Source: Candidatus Deferrimicrobiaceae bacterium (GTDB lineage Bacteria; Desulfobacterota; Deferrimicrobia; Deferrimicrobiales; Deferrimicrobiaceae). Taken from it: a stretch of DNA of 64,000 bases. Shown in pieces: positions 8,501 through 18,352 of this stretch. The translations under genes were made by a program, and so were the position numbers. The notes under the pieces were generated by a model. It searched no databases and was not told the DNA's origin. It saw nothing but the letters and a program-made list of their open reading frames with translations. Location of the stretch: positions 310,001 to 374,000 of the forward strand of contig DASXVV010000014.1 of assembly GCA_036504035.1 (NCBI GenBank), given 5' to 3'. The stretch's first letter is position 1; each line of letters starts with the position of its first letter.

Positions 8501-11500
8501 ACTCTCACGGTTCCGCGTCCGGCGAACCGGGCAAGGAGACGCTGATCCAGCGGCTCATCGGCTTCTGCGCCGTGAACCGCTACCTGACGCTGCTCTTCGT
8601 CGTGGCATTGTGCGCCTTCGCGGTCTACACGCTGAAATCGATCCGGCTCGACGCGCTGCCCGACCTGTCCGACACGCAAGTCATCGTCTACTCGAAGTGG
8701 GACCGGTCGCCCGACATCATCGAAGACCAGGTGACCTACCCGATCGTCACGGCGCTACTCGGGGCACCGCACGTCAAGGCTGTTCGCGGTTCGTCGGACT
8801 TCGGCTTCTCGTATGTTTACGTGATCTTCGAGGACGGCACCGACATCTACTGGGCGCGCTCCCGGGTGCTCGAATACCTGTCCAAGATCCAGGCGCGGCT
8901 CCCGGCGGGGGTGCAGACCGAGCTCGGCCCCGACGCGACCGGCGTCGGCTGGGTCTATCAATACGCGCTGGTCGACAAATCGGGCACGCAGTCGCTCGAC
9001 AAATTGCGCTCCTACCAGGACTGGACGCTGCGTTATGCGCTCCAGGCGGTGCCGGGCGTGGCCGAGGTGGCGTCGATCGGCGGCTTCCAGAAGCAATATC
9101 AGGTGACGGTCGACCCGAACCGGCTCGCGGCCTACGGACTTCCGCTCGACATGGTCATCGCGGCGATCCGGCAGTCCAACAACGAGGTCGGCGGGCGGCT
9201 GATCGAGTTCGCCGGCGCCGAGTATATGGTCCGGGGGCGCGGCTACGCAAAGACGACCGCCGACCTCGAAAAGATCGTGGTCAAGACCGGCGCGGGCGGC
9301 GTGCCCGTCCTGCTGAAAGACATCGGCCGGGTCGAACTGGGTCCCGAGATCCGTCGCGGCGTCGCCGACCTCGACGGGAAGGGCGACCATGTCGGCGGCA
9401 TCGTCGTCATGCGTCACGGCGAGAACGCCTTGAACGTCATCAACCGGGTCAAGGCCAAGATGAAGGAGCTCGAACCCTCGCTGCCCAAGGGAACCGAGTT
9501 CGTCACGACCTACGACCGCTCCGACCTGATCGAACGGGCGATCGACACGCTCAAGCACGAGCTCACGATCGAGATGATCATCGTCTCGCTGGTGATCCTG
9601 ATCTTCCTGTGGCACGTCCCGTCGGCGCTCGTGCCGATCATCACGATCCCCGTCTCGGTGCTGCTCTCCTTCATCCCGCTGCATTACATGGGCGTGACGA
9701 TCAACATCATGAGCCTCGCCGGCATCGCGATCTCGATCGGGGTGCTCGTCGACGGGGCGATCGTCGAGGTCGAGAACGCCTACAACAAGATCCACCTATG
9801 GGACATCGGCGGGCGGAAGGAGGATTTCCATCATGTCCGGCTCTCGGCGCTGAAAGAGGTCGGGCCTTCGGTCTTCTTCTCGCTGCTGGTGATCGCCGTG
9901 GCGTTTCTCCCCGTCTTCGTGCTGGTCGACCAGGAAGGGCGCCTCTTCAAGCCGCTGGCGTATTCGAAAAACCTGGCGATGGGGCTGGCGGCCTTTCTCG
10001 CGGTCACGCTCGACCCCGCGCTCCGGATGATGTTCGCCCGGATCGATCCCTTTAACTTCAAGCCGTCGTTCCTGGCGAAGTTCGCCACCCACGCGCTCGT
10101 CGGGACCTACTATTCCGAGGATAAACATCCGATCAGCCGGGCGATCTTCCGGATCTACGACCCGGCGTGCCGCTTCGTCCTCAAGCACCCGAAAGCGGTC
10201 ATCGGCGCCGCGATCGTGGCGGTCCTGCTGAGCGTCCCCGTCTTCATGAAGCTAGGCAGCGAGTTCATGCCGCCGCTCAACGAGGGGACGATGCTCTACA
10301 TGCCGACGACACTTCCCGGGCTTTCGGTCGCTCAGGCGCAGGACCTGCTGATCCGCCAGGACAAGCTGCTCAAGACTTTCCCGGAGGTCGAGCGCGTCTT
10401 CGGAAAGGCGGGCAGGGCGGATACCTCCACGGATCCGGCGCCTTTTTCCATGATGGAGACGACCGTCATCCTCAAGCCGCAAAGCCAATGGAGCGGGAAG
10501 GACCGCTGGTATTCGAAATGGGCGCCCGGATTCGTGAAAGCGATCCTGCGGCCGGTCTGGCCCGACCGGATCTCGTGGGACGAGCTGGTCGCAAAGATGG
10601 ATTCGGTGGTCCGCTTCCCCGGCGTCACCAATGCCTGGACGATGCCGATCAAAGCGCGCACGGACATGCTGACCACCGGCGTCCGGACGCCGATCGGGGT
10701 CAAGGTCTACGGCAGCGACCTGGCCGAGATCCAGAAGATCGGGGAGCGTCTCGAGCAAGTCATGCGGGACATCCCGGGCACGCGCAGCGTCTTCGCGGAG
10801 CGGGTCACGGGCGGCTATTTCATCGACATCGAGCCGAAGCGGGAGCAGCTCGCGCGGTATGGCCTGACGATCGGGATGCTCCAGGACACGGTCATGAGCG
10901 CGATCGGCGGCGAAAACATTACGACGACGATCGAGGGACGCGAGCGTTATCCGGTCAACCTGCGCTACCCGCGTGAGCTTCGGGAAGATCCCGACCGGTT
11001 GGCGCGCGTGCTCGTCTCCGTCCCGGGCGGCATGGGTCGGCAGGTGCCTCTTGCGCAGTTGGCCGATATCAAGATGGTGCAAGGTCCAGCGATGCTGCGC
11101 GACGAGAACGGCTTCCTGGCCGGCTACGTCTTCGTCGACATCGCCGGTCGCGACGTGGGCAGCTACGTCGAGGAAGCGAAGAAAGTCGTCGCGAGCAGCG
11201 TCCAATTGAAGACGGGGTATGTGCTCCAGTGGAGCGGCCAGTACGAGAACATGATCCGGGTGCGCGAGCGTCTGAAGATGGTCATTCCGGTGACGCTGGC
11301 GCTGATCTTCGCGCTGCTCTACATGAATACGCGCAGCGCGTTCAAGGCGTCGGTTGTCATGCTGGCGGTGCCCTTCTCGGCGATCGGCGCGATCTGGCTC
11401 TTTTACGCGCTCGGCTACAACGTGTCGATCGCGGCGTGGGTCGGGATGATCGCGCTCATGGGGCTCGACGCCGAGACGGGCGTGTTCATGCTGCTGTTCC

Positions 11501-11832
11501 TTGACCTGTCCTACGGCGAAGCTCGGGCGCGCGGACAGGTGACGAACCCGGCCGAACTCGACGAGGCGATCGTCCATGGCGCCGTCAAGCGCGCGCGTCC
11601 GAAGATGATGACGGTCGCGGCGGCGTTCATGGGGCTGTTGCCGATCATGTGGTCTTCGTCGGCAGGCGCCGACGTCATGAAACGGATCGCAGCGCCGATG
11701 CTGGGCGGGTTGGTCACCTCGTTCATCCTCGAGCTGCTGGTCTATCCGGCGATCTACAAGCTCTGGAAACTGCGGGAGCTGCCGAAAGTCACGGATGCCC
11801 CGGAACCCCAGGGCGACGCGTTTAAAGGGTAG
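8497..11832 (+). CDS. cusA: CusA/CzcA-family heavy-metal efflux RND transporter
   Basis: A 1,111-residue inner-membrane proton antiporter with the full RND duplication: twelve transmembrane helices and two large periplasmic loops. Diagnostic segments include YPIVTALLGAPHVKAVRG near the N-terminus, the TM4 motif GVLVDGAIVEVENAYNK (Asp and Glu of the proton relay and subfamily signature) and SGQYENMIRVRERL. The subfamily is heavy-metal RND. With the HMBD-bearing adaptor and Met-rich neighbours, copper or silver is the most likely substrate; other divalent metals cannot be excluded. ATGA overlap with the adaptor shows translational coupling. Confidence 0.92.
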   Translation: MNSHGSASGEPGKETLIQRLIGFCAVNRYLTLLFVVALCAFAVYTLKSIRLDALPDLSDTQVIVYSKWDRSPDIIEDQVTYPIVTALLGAPHVKAVRGSSDFGFSYVYVIFEDGTDIYWARSRVLEYLSKIQARLPAGVQTELGPDATGVGWVYQYALVDKSGTQSLDKLRSYQDWTLRYALQAVPGVAEVASIGGFQKQYQVTVDPNRLAAYGLPLDMVIAAIRQSNNEVGGRLIEFAGAEYMVRGRGYAKTTADLEKIVVKTGAGGVPVLLKDIGRVELGPEIRRGVADLDGKGDHVGGIVVMRHGENALNVINRVKAKMKELEPSLPKGTEFVTTYDRSDLIERAIDTLKHELTIEMIIVSLVILIFLWHVPSALVPIITIPVSVLLSFIPLHYMGVTINIMSLAGIAISIGVLVDGAIVEVENAYNKIHLWDIGGRKEDFHHVRLSALKEVGPSVFFSLLVIAVAFLPVFVLVDQEGRLFKPLAYSKNLAMGLAAFLAVTLDPALRMMFARIDPFNFKPSFLAKFATHALVGTYYSEDKHPISRAIFRIYDPACRFVLKHPKAVIGAAIVAVLLSVPVFMKLGSEFMPPLNEGTMLYMPTTLPGLSVAQAQDLLIRQDKLLKTFPEVERVFGKAGRADTSTDPAPFSMMETTVILKPQSQWSGKDRWYSKWAPGFVKAILRPVWPDRISWDELVAKMDSVVRFPGVTNAWTMPIKARTDMLTTGVRTPIGVKVYGSDLAEIQKIGERLEQVMRDIPGTRSVFAERVTGGYFIDIEPKREQLARYGLTIGMLQDTVMSAIGGENITTTIEGRERYPVNLRYPRELREDPDRLARVLVSVPGGMGRQVPLAQLADIKMVQGPAMLRDENGFLAGYVFVDIAGRDVGSYVEEAKKVVASSVQLKTGYVLQWSGQYENMIRVRERLKMVIPVTLALIFALLYMNTRSAFKASVVMLAVPFSAIGAIWLFYALGYNVSIAAWVGMIALMGLDAETGVFMLLFLDLSYGEARARGQVTNPAELDEAIVHGAVKRARPKMMTVAAAFMGLLPIMWSSSAGADVMKRIAAPMLGGLVTSFILELLVYPAIYKLWKLRELPKVTDAPEPQGDAFKG

Positions 11833-11842
11833 GGGGACTGTC

Positions 11843-12730
11843 ATGGACTGTTGCAAGACACCGCTCTGGGTTTGGGGATCCTTCGCCGGAGTCATATTGC
11901 TGATGGTTCTCTATGGGATCTTTTCAAAGGGGAAACCCAAGGAGATGAAACCGTTCGTCCACGTTACGGGGGCGTTTACGGAAATCTTCGGTGAGTTGCC
12001 GTCCATGCCCATGCCTGGCCCTTGTTATGCGACGGTCGCGTACTTTCCTTCCACGAAGGAACCGGGCCGTTTCCGCCCGGCAGCGATCTTCACGACGGAA
12101 CAGGGGAAGGAAGAACAACTCACCGTTCGGACCGTAGTGAGGGGAATTCGCGATGCGGGAACATTTTCCGAAGAGGTGATCCTGCCGTTTGCCGAGGGAG
12201 CGGAGCTATCCGGTTACACGGTGGAAAAGGGCGTAGCGCACATCGTGGTTGGCGGATCTTTCCGGATTGAACAAATCCTGGAGGCGGATCGCAAGAGGGC
12301 CGCACAGGCGCTGGCGCTAACCGCAGTCCAGTTCGGCAAGGCGACCTCCGTGGATCTGACCGATACGGAAGGGAAGATCCATATCACGGCAGAGGCGAAA
12401 GGGAATCTTCCGGTTGATGTCGGAAATCCGAAGACGATCGGTGTTCTCGCAGTGAGCGAGAAAGCGGGAGAACCGGCGGGCATGCTCTCGGTCAATTTTG
12501 ATCGTCCGGTGGTCGTCGAGCAGATCGCCTTTGCGCCAGCGGGCGGCGACGACTATCCAGGGGAAAGCTACACCACCGGGTTCGGGATGACGGCTGAATT
12601 CCATCCCAAGCCGGCAGAAACGTTCAGTGGAACTCGAAAGTATGGCGTCCGGATGACCGTCCGCGACGGGAAAGGGAGGAAAACGAGCGGGGAGACTATC
12701 TGGAATCCGAAGGAAGTCGTGCGGGACTAG
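11843..12730 (+). CDS. Membrane-anchored protein of unknown function
   Basis: A 295-residue protein starting 10 nt after the RND pump stop with GGGGG at 11832-11836. A single N-terminal helix (about 9-27), preceded by MDCCK, anchors a beta-rich periplasmic part. I do not recognise a domain. The two N-terminal cysteines and the gene's position at the end of the metal-efflux block suggest an accessory role, but nothing in the sequence identifies a metal site. Confidence 0.65.
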   Translation: MDCCKTPLWVWGSFAGVILLMVLYGIFSKGKPKEMKPFVHVTGAFTEIFGELPSMPMPGPCYATVAYFPSTKEPGRFRPAAIFTTEQGKEEQLTVRTVVRGIRDAGTFSEEVILPFAEGAELSGYTVEKGVAHIVVGGSFRIEQILEADRKRAAQALALTAVQFGKATSVDLTDTEGKIHITAEAKGNLPVDVGNPKTIGVLAVSEKAGEPAGMLSVNFDRPVVVEQIAFAPAGGDDYPGESYTTGFGMTAEFHPKPAETFSGTRKYGVRMTVRDGKGRKTSGETIWNPKEVVRD

Positions 12731-12781
12731 CCCGCGATATTTACAACGCCCCACAACAAGGTCACGAGGGAGGAACGGAAA

Positions 12782-13318
12782 ATGCGGAACATCGGAAAAA
12801 TGGTTCGGATCGGAATCTGCACGTTGGGCATGTCGGTCATGGCGTTGCCGGGGCTCGCATTGGCGATGGATCACGGCGCCATGGGTGGAATGAACATGGG
12901 CGGTTCCGGGGATCACGCCGCGATGGACAAGAAGGACGGCGGCCACGACATGACCAAGATGGGCGACAAGCTGTACTCCGGCAAGCTGGGGGTCTGGAAG
13001 GCGGAGGCCCGCCTGATCGACATGGCAGCGCACATGAAGGCCATGCCCGGAATGAAGATGGAAGGGACGATGCCCAATTCCCACCATGTCGCCGTTTCCC
13101 TTACCGATTCCAAAACGAAGGCGGCGATCACGGAAGGGACGGGCAAGGTGACGGTGACCGGGCCGGACAAGAAGTCCGTCACGAGCGATTTCATGGTGAT
13201 GCAGGGTCATTTCGGGGCCGACGTCAATCTCCCCAAGCCGGGCAAGTACACGTTCAAGGTCGAGATCACTTCCGGCGGCAAGACGGGGTCGGAGACATTC
13301 ACCCACAAGGTGAAGTAG
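12782..13318 (+). CDS. Met/His-rich periplasmic protein, probable metal binder
   Basis: A 178-residue exported protein: signal peptide to about residue 28 (LPGLALA), then a Met/His-rich stretch (DHGAMGGMNMGGSGDHAAM, about 29-50) typical of periplasmic Cu(I) binding, then an Ig-like beta domain with repeated Met (HMKAMPGMKMEG). The C-terminal domain resembles small YtkA-like or FixH-like beta-sandwich proteins. Its position after the CusBA-like pump suggests that it buffers or presents copper in the periplasm. The family call is tentative; composition is the direct evidence. Confidence 0.7.
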   Translation: MRNIGKMVRIGICTLGMSVMALPGLALAMDHGAMGGMNMGGSGDHAAMDKKDGGHDMTKMGDKLYSGKLGVWKAEARLIDMAAHMKAMPGMKMEGTMPNSHHVAVSLTDSKTKAAITEGTGKVTVTGPDKKSVTSDFMVMQGHFGADVNLPKPGKYTFKVEITSGGKTGSETFTHKVK

Positions 13319-13436
13319 ACCGGCATTCCGATTCGGCAACCGGCGTGGAATCCGGGGAAGGGGCTGATGAAAGCCCCTCCCCGGCACGTCATATCCGTGA
13401 GGAAACGATGGAAATCCAGGACGTGACTTGACCGGC

Positions 13437-14492
13437 ATGGACCGACTGGTTCCGACGAATCGGGGGAGGTACCTGTTGATCGCCGCGTTGACGGTGATCG
13501 TCACGATCCTGCATTTCCGGACGACGGCCGGTCCGCACGATCTTCACTGGCTCCATCTCTTCTTCCAGAAGCTCTACTACATCCCGATTCTCCTGGCGGC
13601 GGCCTGGTTCGGTCCCCGGACGACCGGTGCGACCGCCTTGGCGGTCACCGCTCTTTTTTCCCTGCACATCTGGATCAATTGGGCAGGCGATCGGATGCAG
13701 CAGTCGGACCAGATCGGGGAAATCGCCAGTTTCTGGCTCCTTGCTCTTCTTTCCTCCGTCTTGTTCGAGCGACAGCGGAAGGCGTTCGAAGAGACGAAGA
13801 CGGCGCACCAGGAAACGCTTTCGGCGTTGGCATCTTCCCTCGACTTGCGGGAGCACGACACCGGACTCCATTCCCGCCGGGTCGCGGAATACACGATGCT
13901 CCTGGCGCACCGGATGGGATTCCGGGACGAGCGCTATCTTGAGGAACTCCGGAAGGGCGCGATCCTGCACGATATCGGAAAGATCGGAGTGCCGGACCGG
14001 ATTCTCCTGAAGGAATCCCGCCTGACCGACGAGGAAATGGACGTGATCCGGCACCACCCTGCGCAGGGAGCCGCTTTGATCGGAGAGATCCCTTTTCTGG
14101 AGGGTACCCGGGAGCTGGTCCTTTCCCACCACGAAAAATATGACGGGACAGGATACCCAAGAGGCTTGTCCGGTGAGGCGATCCCGATCGGGGGGAGGAT
14201 CTTCGCGGTAGCGGATGTGTTCGATGCTCTGACTGCGAACAGATCGTACCGGGAACCCGCTTCATGGATAGAAGCGGCGGACCACATTGACAAGGGGTCG
14301 GGAACCCATTTCGACCCCGAGGTGGTCAATGCCTTTCTCGCGATACCTTTCAGGGATTTGGAGGAAATCGCGGCGCGGACCGGCGTCGATTTGCGCCAAC
14401 CATTCCGCGACAACGATTCCGCCATGCCATCGAGTATCCCGAGCGCCACAACGTCCCTACGGGAAGGGCGCGGAGACATCAGAAGATCTTGA
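13437..14492 (+). CDS. HD-GYP domain cyclic-di-GMP phosphodiesterase, membrane-anchored
   Basis: A 351-residue protein. The first 110 residues contain about four transmembrane segments with an FQKLYYIPILLAA-type sensor region. A linker helix leads to the HD-GYP domain: catalytic HDIGKIGVPD (about 178-187) and HHEKYDGTGYPRGL (about 230-243), the hallmark residues. The established activity of the family is hydrolysis of c-di-GMP. An ATG at 13437 and a TTG at 13428 are both possible starts. A seven-codon ORF (ATG 13408, stop TGA overlapping the TTG) has the better ribosome-binding site and may couple translation. Confidence 0.85.
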   Translation: MDRLVPTNRGRYLLIAALTVIVTILHFRTTAGPHDLHWLHLFFQKLYYIPILLAAAWFGPRTTGATALAVTALFSLHIWINWAGDRMQQSDQIGEIASFWLLALLSSVLFERQRKAFEETKTAHQETLSALASSLDLREHDTGLHSRRVAEYTMLLAHRMGFRDERYLEELRKGAILHDIGKIGVPDRILLKESRLTDEEMDVIRHHPAQGAALIGEIPFLEGTRELVLSHHEKYDGTGYPRGLSGEAIPIGGRIFAVADVFDALTANRSYREPASWIEAADHIDKGSGTHFDPEVVNAFLAIPFRDLEEIAARTGVDLRQPFRDNDSAMPSSIPSATTSLREGRGDIRRS

Positions 14493-14604
14493 CGAGTTTC
14501 CGGTTGAGGGGTGAGTCGCTCCGGTAGAACCATGCCACGACCACGGCAGCGACGGCCGCAGTTACAGCGCCACCCAGAACGTCCGATACATAATCGATTC
14601 TCCA
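14479..14604 (-). pseudogene. Remnant of a PAP2-type phosphatase C-terminus
   Basis: On the minus strand an in-frame stretch after a stop reads RIDYVSDVLGG followed by a hydrophobic helix and a basic tail to a TGA. The SDVLGG motif plus a terminal membrane helix is how PAP2-family phosphatases end. There is no start codon and no upstream phosphatase domain; the HD-GYP gene's 3' end overlaps the last bases. I read it as a decayed fragment stranded between the HD-GYP and chromate transporter genes. The match is short, so chance is possible. Confidence 0.35.
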
Positions 14605-14621
14605 TCAAACCCATCTCCCCG

Positions 14622-15797
14622 TCACCGTCCCGTGTACGACATCAGCAATCCCGCCACTCCCGCAGCCAAGATGAGAACCGGCTCCGGAATCCGCTTCGCC
14701 TTTAGAAGGGCGGTAAGCGTCAACAGCGCAATCAGCGTGGTGGGGACGTCGACGATCGCCCGCCTTCCGAGCGTGATCGCCGCGCCTGCAATCGCGCCGG
14801 TTGCTGCTGCGGTGACGCCATCGACCAGCGCCTTGATCCGCGGACTCTGCCGGGACCGGTGGAAAAACGGCGCCGGAATGACCGTCAGTAGGTAGCACGG
14901 CAGAAACGTGCCCAAGGCGGCCACGACGGCACCCGACAGGCCGGCCACGAGGAATCCGATGAACCCGACCGTGATGACGACGGGGCCGGGGGTAATCATG
15001 GCGACGGCGACCGCATCCAGGAATTGCCGGTCGTTCAGCCAGTGGAACTCCTTGACCACGCCGGCGTACAGGAACGGGACGATGGCCAACCCGCTGCCGA
15101 ACACGAAGGCGCCGGACTTCGTGAAGAACCACGCGATCCGCGTAAGCGTCCCGGGCAAGGCAACGCCGTGCAGGCCGGTCGTCAGCACCGCGGGCCATCC
15201 GGAAACCATGACCGCTGCGAACCCGGCCTTCCCGAATTTTGGAGGTGCCTTCACGAGGACCGAGGCCACGCCGCAAGCCAGGAACGCCCACGCGACCTCC
15301 GACTGCGTCCAGACGGTCACGACAGCCGTGACGGCGGCGAACAGCCAGAGCAGCGGGTCTTTCCCCAGCGTCATCTTTCCCAGCTTGACGGCGCTGCGGG
15401 AGACGATGGCGATGACCGACGCGGCGATTCCGTAGAACGCCCACTGGAGCCACGGCAACCCCCCGAAGCGCAGGTACAGCGCGGCGAGGACGACCACCAT
15501 GAGGAAGGAAGGGAGAACGAAGGCCACGCCGACGAGGGTGCTACCCAAGATACCGCCGCGGACCCATCCGAGATAGATGGCAAGTTGGGCGGCGAGCGGT
15601 CCGGGCGAGAGCTGCGCGAGGGCGAGCCCCTCGGCGTAGTCTTCCTTGCTGATCCAGCCGCGTTCCTCGACGAGGTCGCGCTGCATGTAGCCAACCAGCG
15701 CGATCGGCCCGCCGAAGCCTGTCGCGCCGAGCCGGAGGAAGTAGAGGAGAAAATCCTTCAAGGGGACCGGCGCAGGGGTCTTGTCGTTCCCTTCCAT
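14622..15797 (-). CDS. chrA: ChrA-family chromate transporter (two-domain)
   Basis: A 391-residue membrane protein with two homologous CHR halves. The first carries LRLGATGFGGPIALVGYM and LSPGPLA; the second carries FFTKSGAFVFGSGLAIVPFL and MITPGPVVI. These PGP and GGP motifs are diagnostic. The ATG at 15797 is preferred over an upstream in-frame ATG (15908) because GGGGAG lies about 7 nt before it. Established function is chromate efflux, with sulfate as the structural analogue. It is transcribed divergently from the multihaem cytochrome across a 109-nt spacer, suggesting shared control. Confidence 0.88.
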   Translation of the reverse strand: MEGNDKTPAPVPLKDFLLYFLRLGATGFGGPIALVGYMQRDLVEERGWISKEDYAEGLALAQLSPGPLAAQLAIYLGWVRGGILGSTLVGVAFVLPSFLMVVVLAALYLRFGGLPWLQWAFYGIAASVIAIVSRSAVKLGKMTLGKDPLLWLFAAVTAVVTVWTQSEVAWAFLACGVASVLVKAPPKFGKAGFAAVMVSGWPAVLTTGLHGVALPGTLTRIAWFFTKSGAFVFGSGLAIVPFLYAGVVKEFHWLNDRQFLDAVAVAMITPGPVVITVGFIGFLVAGLSGAVVAALGTFLPCYLLTVIPAPFFHRSRQSPRIKALVDGVTAAATGAIAGAAITLGRRAIVDVPTTLIALLTLTALLKAKRIPEPVLILAAGVAGLLMSYTGR

Positions 15798-15906
15798 GTC
15801 CAGTCTCCCCAACCGGTCGTCATCCACGTCCGCAACCTTCGGCGGCAGGACGCATCCAAGGAAGTCGGTACATCTCCATTCTACGGAGTTATCAAGGAGG
15901 GTGTTC

Positions 15907-17181
15907 ATGCAATCATGGCCTACCCGGCTCGCGGGTGTCGGCGTTCATCTCGTTGCCTTTTTAGCCATCGCGATCCTGACCACGGGTCCGGCCGTGGCTG
16001 CCCCTCCGGCAACCGGCGGAGTGGACCTCTCCAAGGGAACAGGGACGCCGTCCGAAGTCTGCGGCGCCTGTCACGTCGCGATCTACCGGGAGTTCCAGCT
16101 CGGCTTCGGAAGCGACACCCGGTACCCGAAGATGACGCTGCGCGACAAGAGCGAGGAGCCCTTCGGCATGCCGGCCAACGTCTCGTCCGCAGCGACGACG
16201 CACGCGGCTGCCGGATTCGACCCCTTCGCGGTCCACGCCCGGGACGCTGAGGAGGCGGGACGCTCCTGCAACGTCTGCCATTTCCCCGAAGCATTCGCGC
16301 TGCCGCCGGTCGACAACGCCGAGATCGTCAAGCCCAAGGCGCGCGGCAAGGGGGACGAGGTCGGTGGGCTCACCTGCGCAAGCTGCCATTTGACGCAAGA
16401 CGGCAAGATCCGCGGCCCCTACAACGTGAGCGCGGCGCCCCACGCTACCGTCGAGGACCCGGAGATGCGGACCTCTTCCGCGTGCGCCTACTGCCACAGT
16501 CTTGGGAAACGGGTGCCGGGCAAACAGACGCAGACCTTCCTGGAGTGGCGAGAAGACTTCCGCAAGCCGGACCTCGGGCGTCAGCATTGTCAGGACTGCC
16601 ACATGCTCCGGTCGCAACGCAAGGTCGCCGAGGATTTCGACGTTCCCACTCGCGCCGTCGCCCGCCACCTCTGGACGGGCGGCCACTCGCCACAGCGGCT
16701 CGCGAGCGCCCTGAACCTGACGATCGTCCAGGCCGAGCTGGGCAAGCCGGCTTTCGAGTTCCACGTCGCCAACATCGCGGCCGGGCACTCCGTCCCGACC
16801 GGCTCCAACCGTCGGGGCGTCTACCTGATTGCCGAGCTGCAGAACCGCAAGGGGAAGACGGTGGCGAAGCAGGAGTGGATGTTCGCCCCGTGGTACGGCC
16901 CCCGTCCGGACGACAAGAAGTTCCTCGAAGAGGACAAGGCGCGGCCCGACGCGAAGGCGGCGTCTCAGGCCGATGCCCAGGGACCGCACGAGGCGATCAT
17001 CCATGCAGGCGAGGAGCGCGTCCTGTCGTGGGCGCCGGCGGCCAAGGCGGGCGATTACACCGTCAAGGCGCGGCTGGTCTACGACCTGAACCGGTACAAC
17101 GACCGGTCGTTCACCGACGACCAGACGGAGATGAACCGGAGCACCCTCAAAGTCAACGTGGCGAAGACCGGCGGGCGGTAG
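15907..17181 (+). CDS. Periplasmic multihaem cytochrome c (five CXXCH)
   Basis: A 424-residue protein with signal peptide (to about AVAA, residue 31) and five haem motifs: CGACH, CNVCH, CASCH, CAYCH and CQDCH, all in the first 245 residues. The C-terminal 170 residues are a beta-rich domain beginning near GHSVPTGSNRRGVY, a common ending of c554-like multihaem cytochromes. AGGAGG at 15895-15900 fixes the start. It presumably shuttles electrons in the periplasm. The divergent chrA invites a link to metal reduction or detoxification, but this is only positional. Confidence 0.85.
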   Translation: MQSWPTRLAGVGVHLVAFLAIAILTTGPAVAAPPATGGVDLSKGTGTPSEVCGACHVAIYREFQLGFGSDTRYPKMTLRDKSEEPFGMPANVSSAATTHAAAGFDPFAVHARDAEEAGRSCNVCHFPEAFALPPVDNAEIVKPKARGKGDEVGGLTCASCHLTQDGKIRGPYNVSAAPHATVEDPEMRTSSACAYCHSLGKRVPGKQTQTFLEWREDFRKPDLGRQHCQDCHMLRSQRKVAEDFDVPTRAVARHLWTGGHSPQRLASALNLTIVQAELGKPAFEFHVANIAAGHSVPTGSNRRGVYLIAELQNRKGKTVAKQEWMFAPWYGPRPDDKKFLEEDKARPDAKAASQADAQGPHEAIIHAGEERVLSWAPAAKAGDYTVKARLVYDLNRYNDRSFTDDQTEMNRSTLKVNVAKTGGR

Positions 17182-17236
17182 TCGGCAAAGGACGTAACAA
17201 CAAGAAGCGAACAATCATGCCCACCCGACTGGGAGG

Positions 17237-18127
17237 TTACGTCTTCCGGTAGATTCCGAGGGTGACCCCGCCCACCACCAGCAATCCGCCTGCGAGTTGC
17301 GATGCGAGCAGCTTCTCGCCGAGAAAAAGCGAGGCGAGCAATACCCCAAAGACCGGAACCAGGTTCACGAACAGCGCAGACCTGGCTGTCCCGATCTTTT
17401 GGATCGCCTCATACCACCAGACGAAACCGACGACTGTCCCGAGCAAAGCGAGTTGCAGGACCGCGATCCATCCCCAGGTCGAGAGCCCGCCTGTTGACCC
17501 GCCGGTACTTCGTTCGAGGAAGGCACACGGTATCAGCAACAACGCGCCGAATAGCGATGCCCAGGAGGTCGCCTCCAGCGGGCTGCACCAATCTAGTACC
17601 CGTTTCCCCATCACCGAGAAGACGGCCCACGTCACCGGCGCCGCCACCAGAATCAGGTCGCCCGGGTTGAAGGAGAAATGACGGAGGGTTTCCCACGATC
17701 CCCCCGATACGATCGTCAGGACGCCGACGAGCGAGAGCGCGAAGCCGGCGATCTGCCTCGATCGAACGGCTTCTTTAAGCCAGATCGCCGAAAGCATGGC
17801 GGTCATGACCGGATTGATCGCGACGATGAGGGAGCCGTTCGATGCGGTGGTCAGTCGAAGTCCGACAAAGAAGGCAGTGTTGTAGATGAAGATGCCGACG
17901 GCGCCAAGGACAAAAAGCGTCCCCCACTGCTTCGCGCCGGTCGGAAACGGAAACCGAACTCCCGAGGCTCGCACTCTCAACGCGAGCAACCCGAACAGCG
18001 CAACGGTTGCGATGACGTACCGACAGGCAGCCACGAAAAACGGGGGCGCTTCGCCCACTGCGTAACGTGCGGCGACAAAGGTTCCACCCCAGAAAAAAGT
18101 GGTCAGGATCAACTTGAGATAAAGCAG
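17237..18127 (-). CDS. EamA/DMT-family transporter
   Basis: About 296 residues, ten transmembrane helices in two EamA repeats (FFWGGTFVAARYAVG near the start; VTWAVFSVMGKRVLD opening the second). DMT transporters export amino acids or other small metabolites; the substrate is not predictable. No ATG lies near the first helix. A CTG at 18127 sits 4 nt after a good GGAGG and gives the usual family length. A further in-frame TTG lies slightly downstream, and the frame is open upstream to 18442 without coding character. The start is therefore uncertain. It faces the cytochrome gene convergently and the copper ATPase divergently. Confidence 0.8.
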   Translation of the reverse strand: MLYLKLILTTFFWGGTFVAARYAVGEAPPFFVAACRYVIATVALFGLLALRVRASGVRFPFPTGAKQWGTLFVLGAVGIFIYNTAFFVGLRLTTASNGSLIVAINPVMTAMLSAIWLKEAVRSRQIAGFALSLVGVLTIVSGGSWETLRHFSFNPGDLILVAAPVTWAVFSVMGKRVLDWCSPLEATSWASLFGALLLIPCAFLERSTGGSTGGLSTWGWIAVLQLALLGTVVGFVWWYEAIQKIGTARSALFVNLVPVFGVLLASLFLGEKLLASQLAGGLLVVGGVTLGIYRKT

Positions 18128-18352
18128 GTCAACCTCCGTTGCGAATATCGAGATTAATAATGCCGGGTGATCAGTCGTTATCTTCGCACGATCGCGATTT
18201 TGGGTACCGAATGAACCATTGTCTTCGACACACAAGAGAACTTTCTTTAGTTCTGCCGGCCCGCTGACGTTCGTCGGGGGAGAAACCGGAATTGTCAGGC
18301 GGCATCGAACCCACTGGAAACGAAGGACACCGCATCGAAGGGAAGGCGCCCG

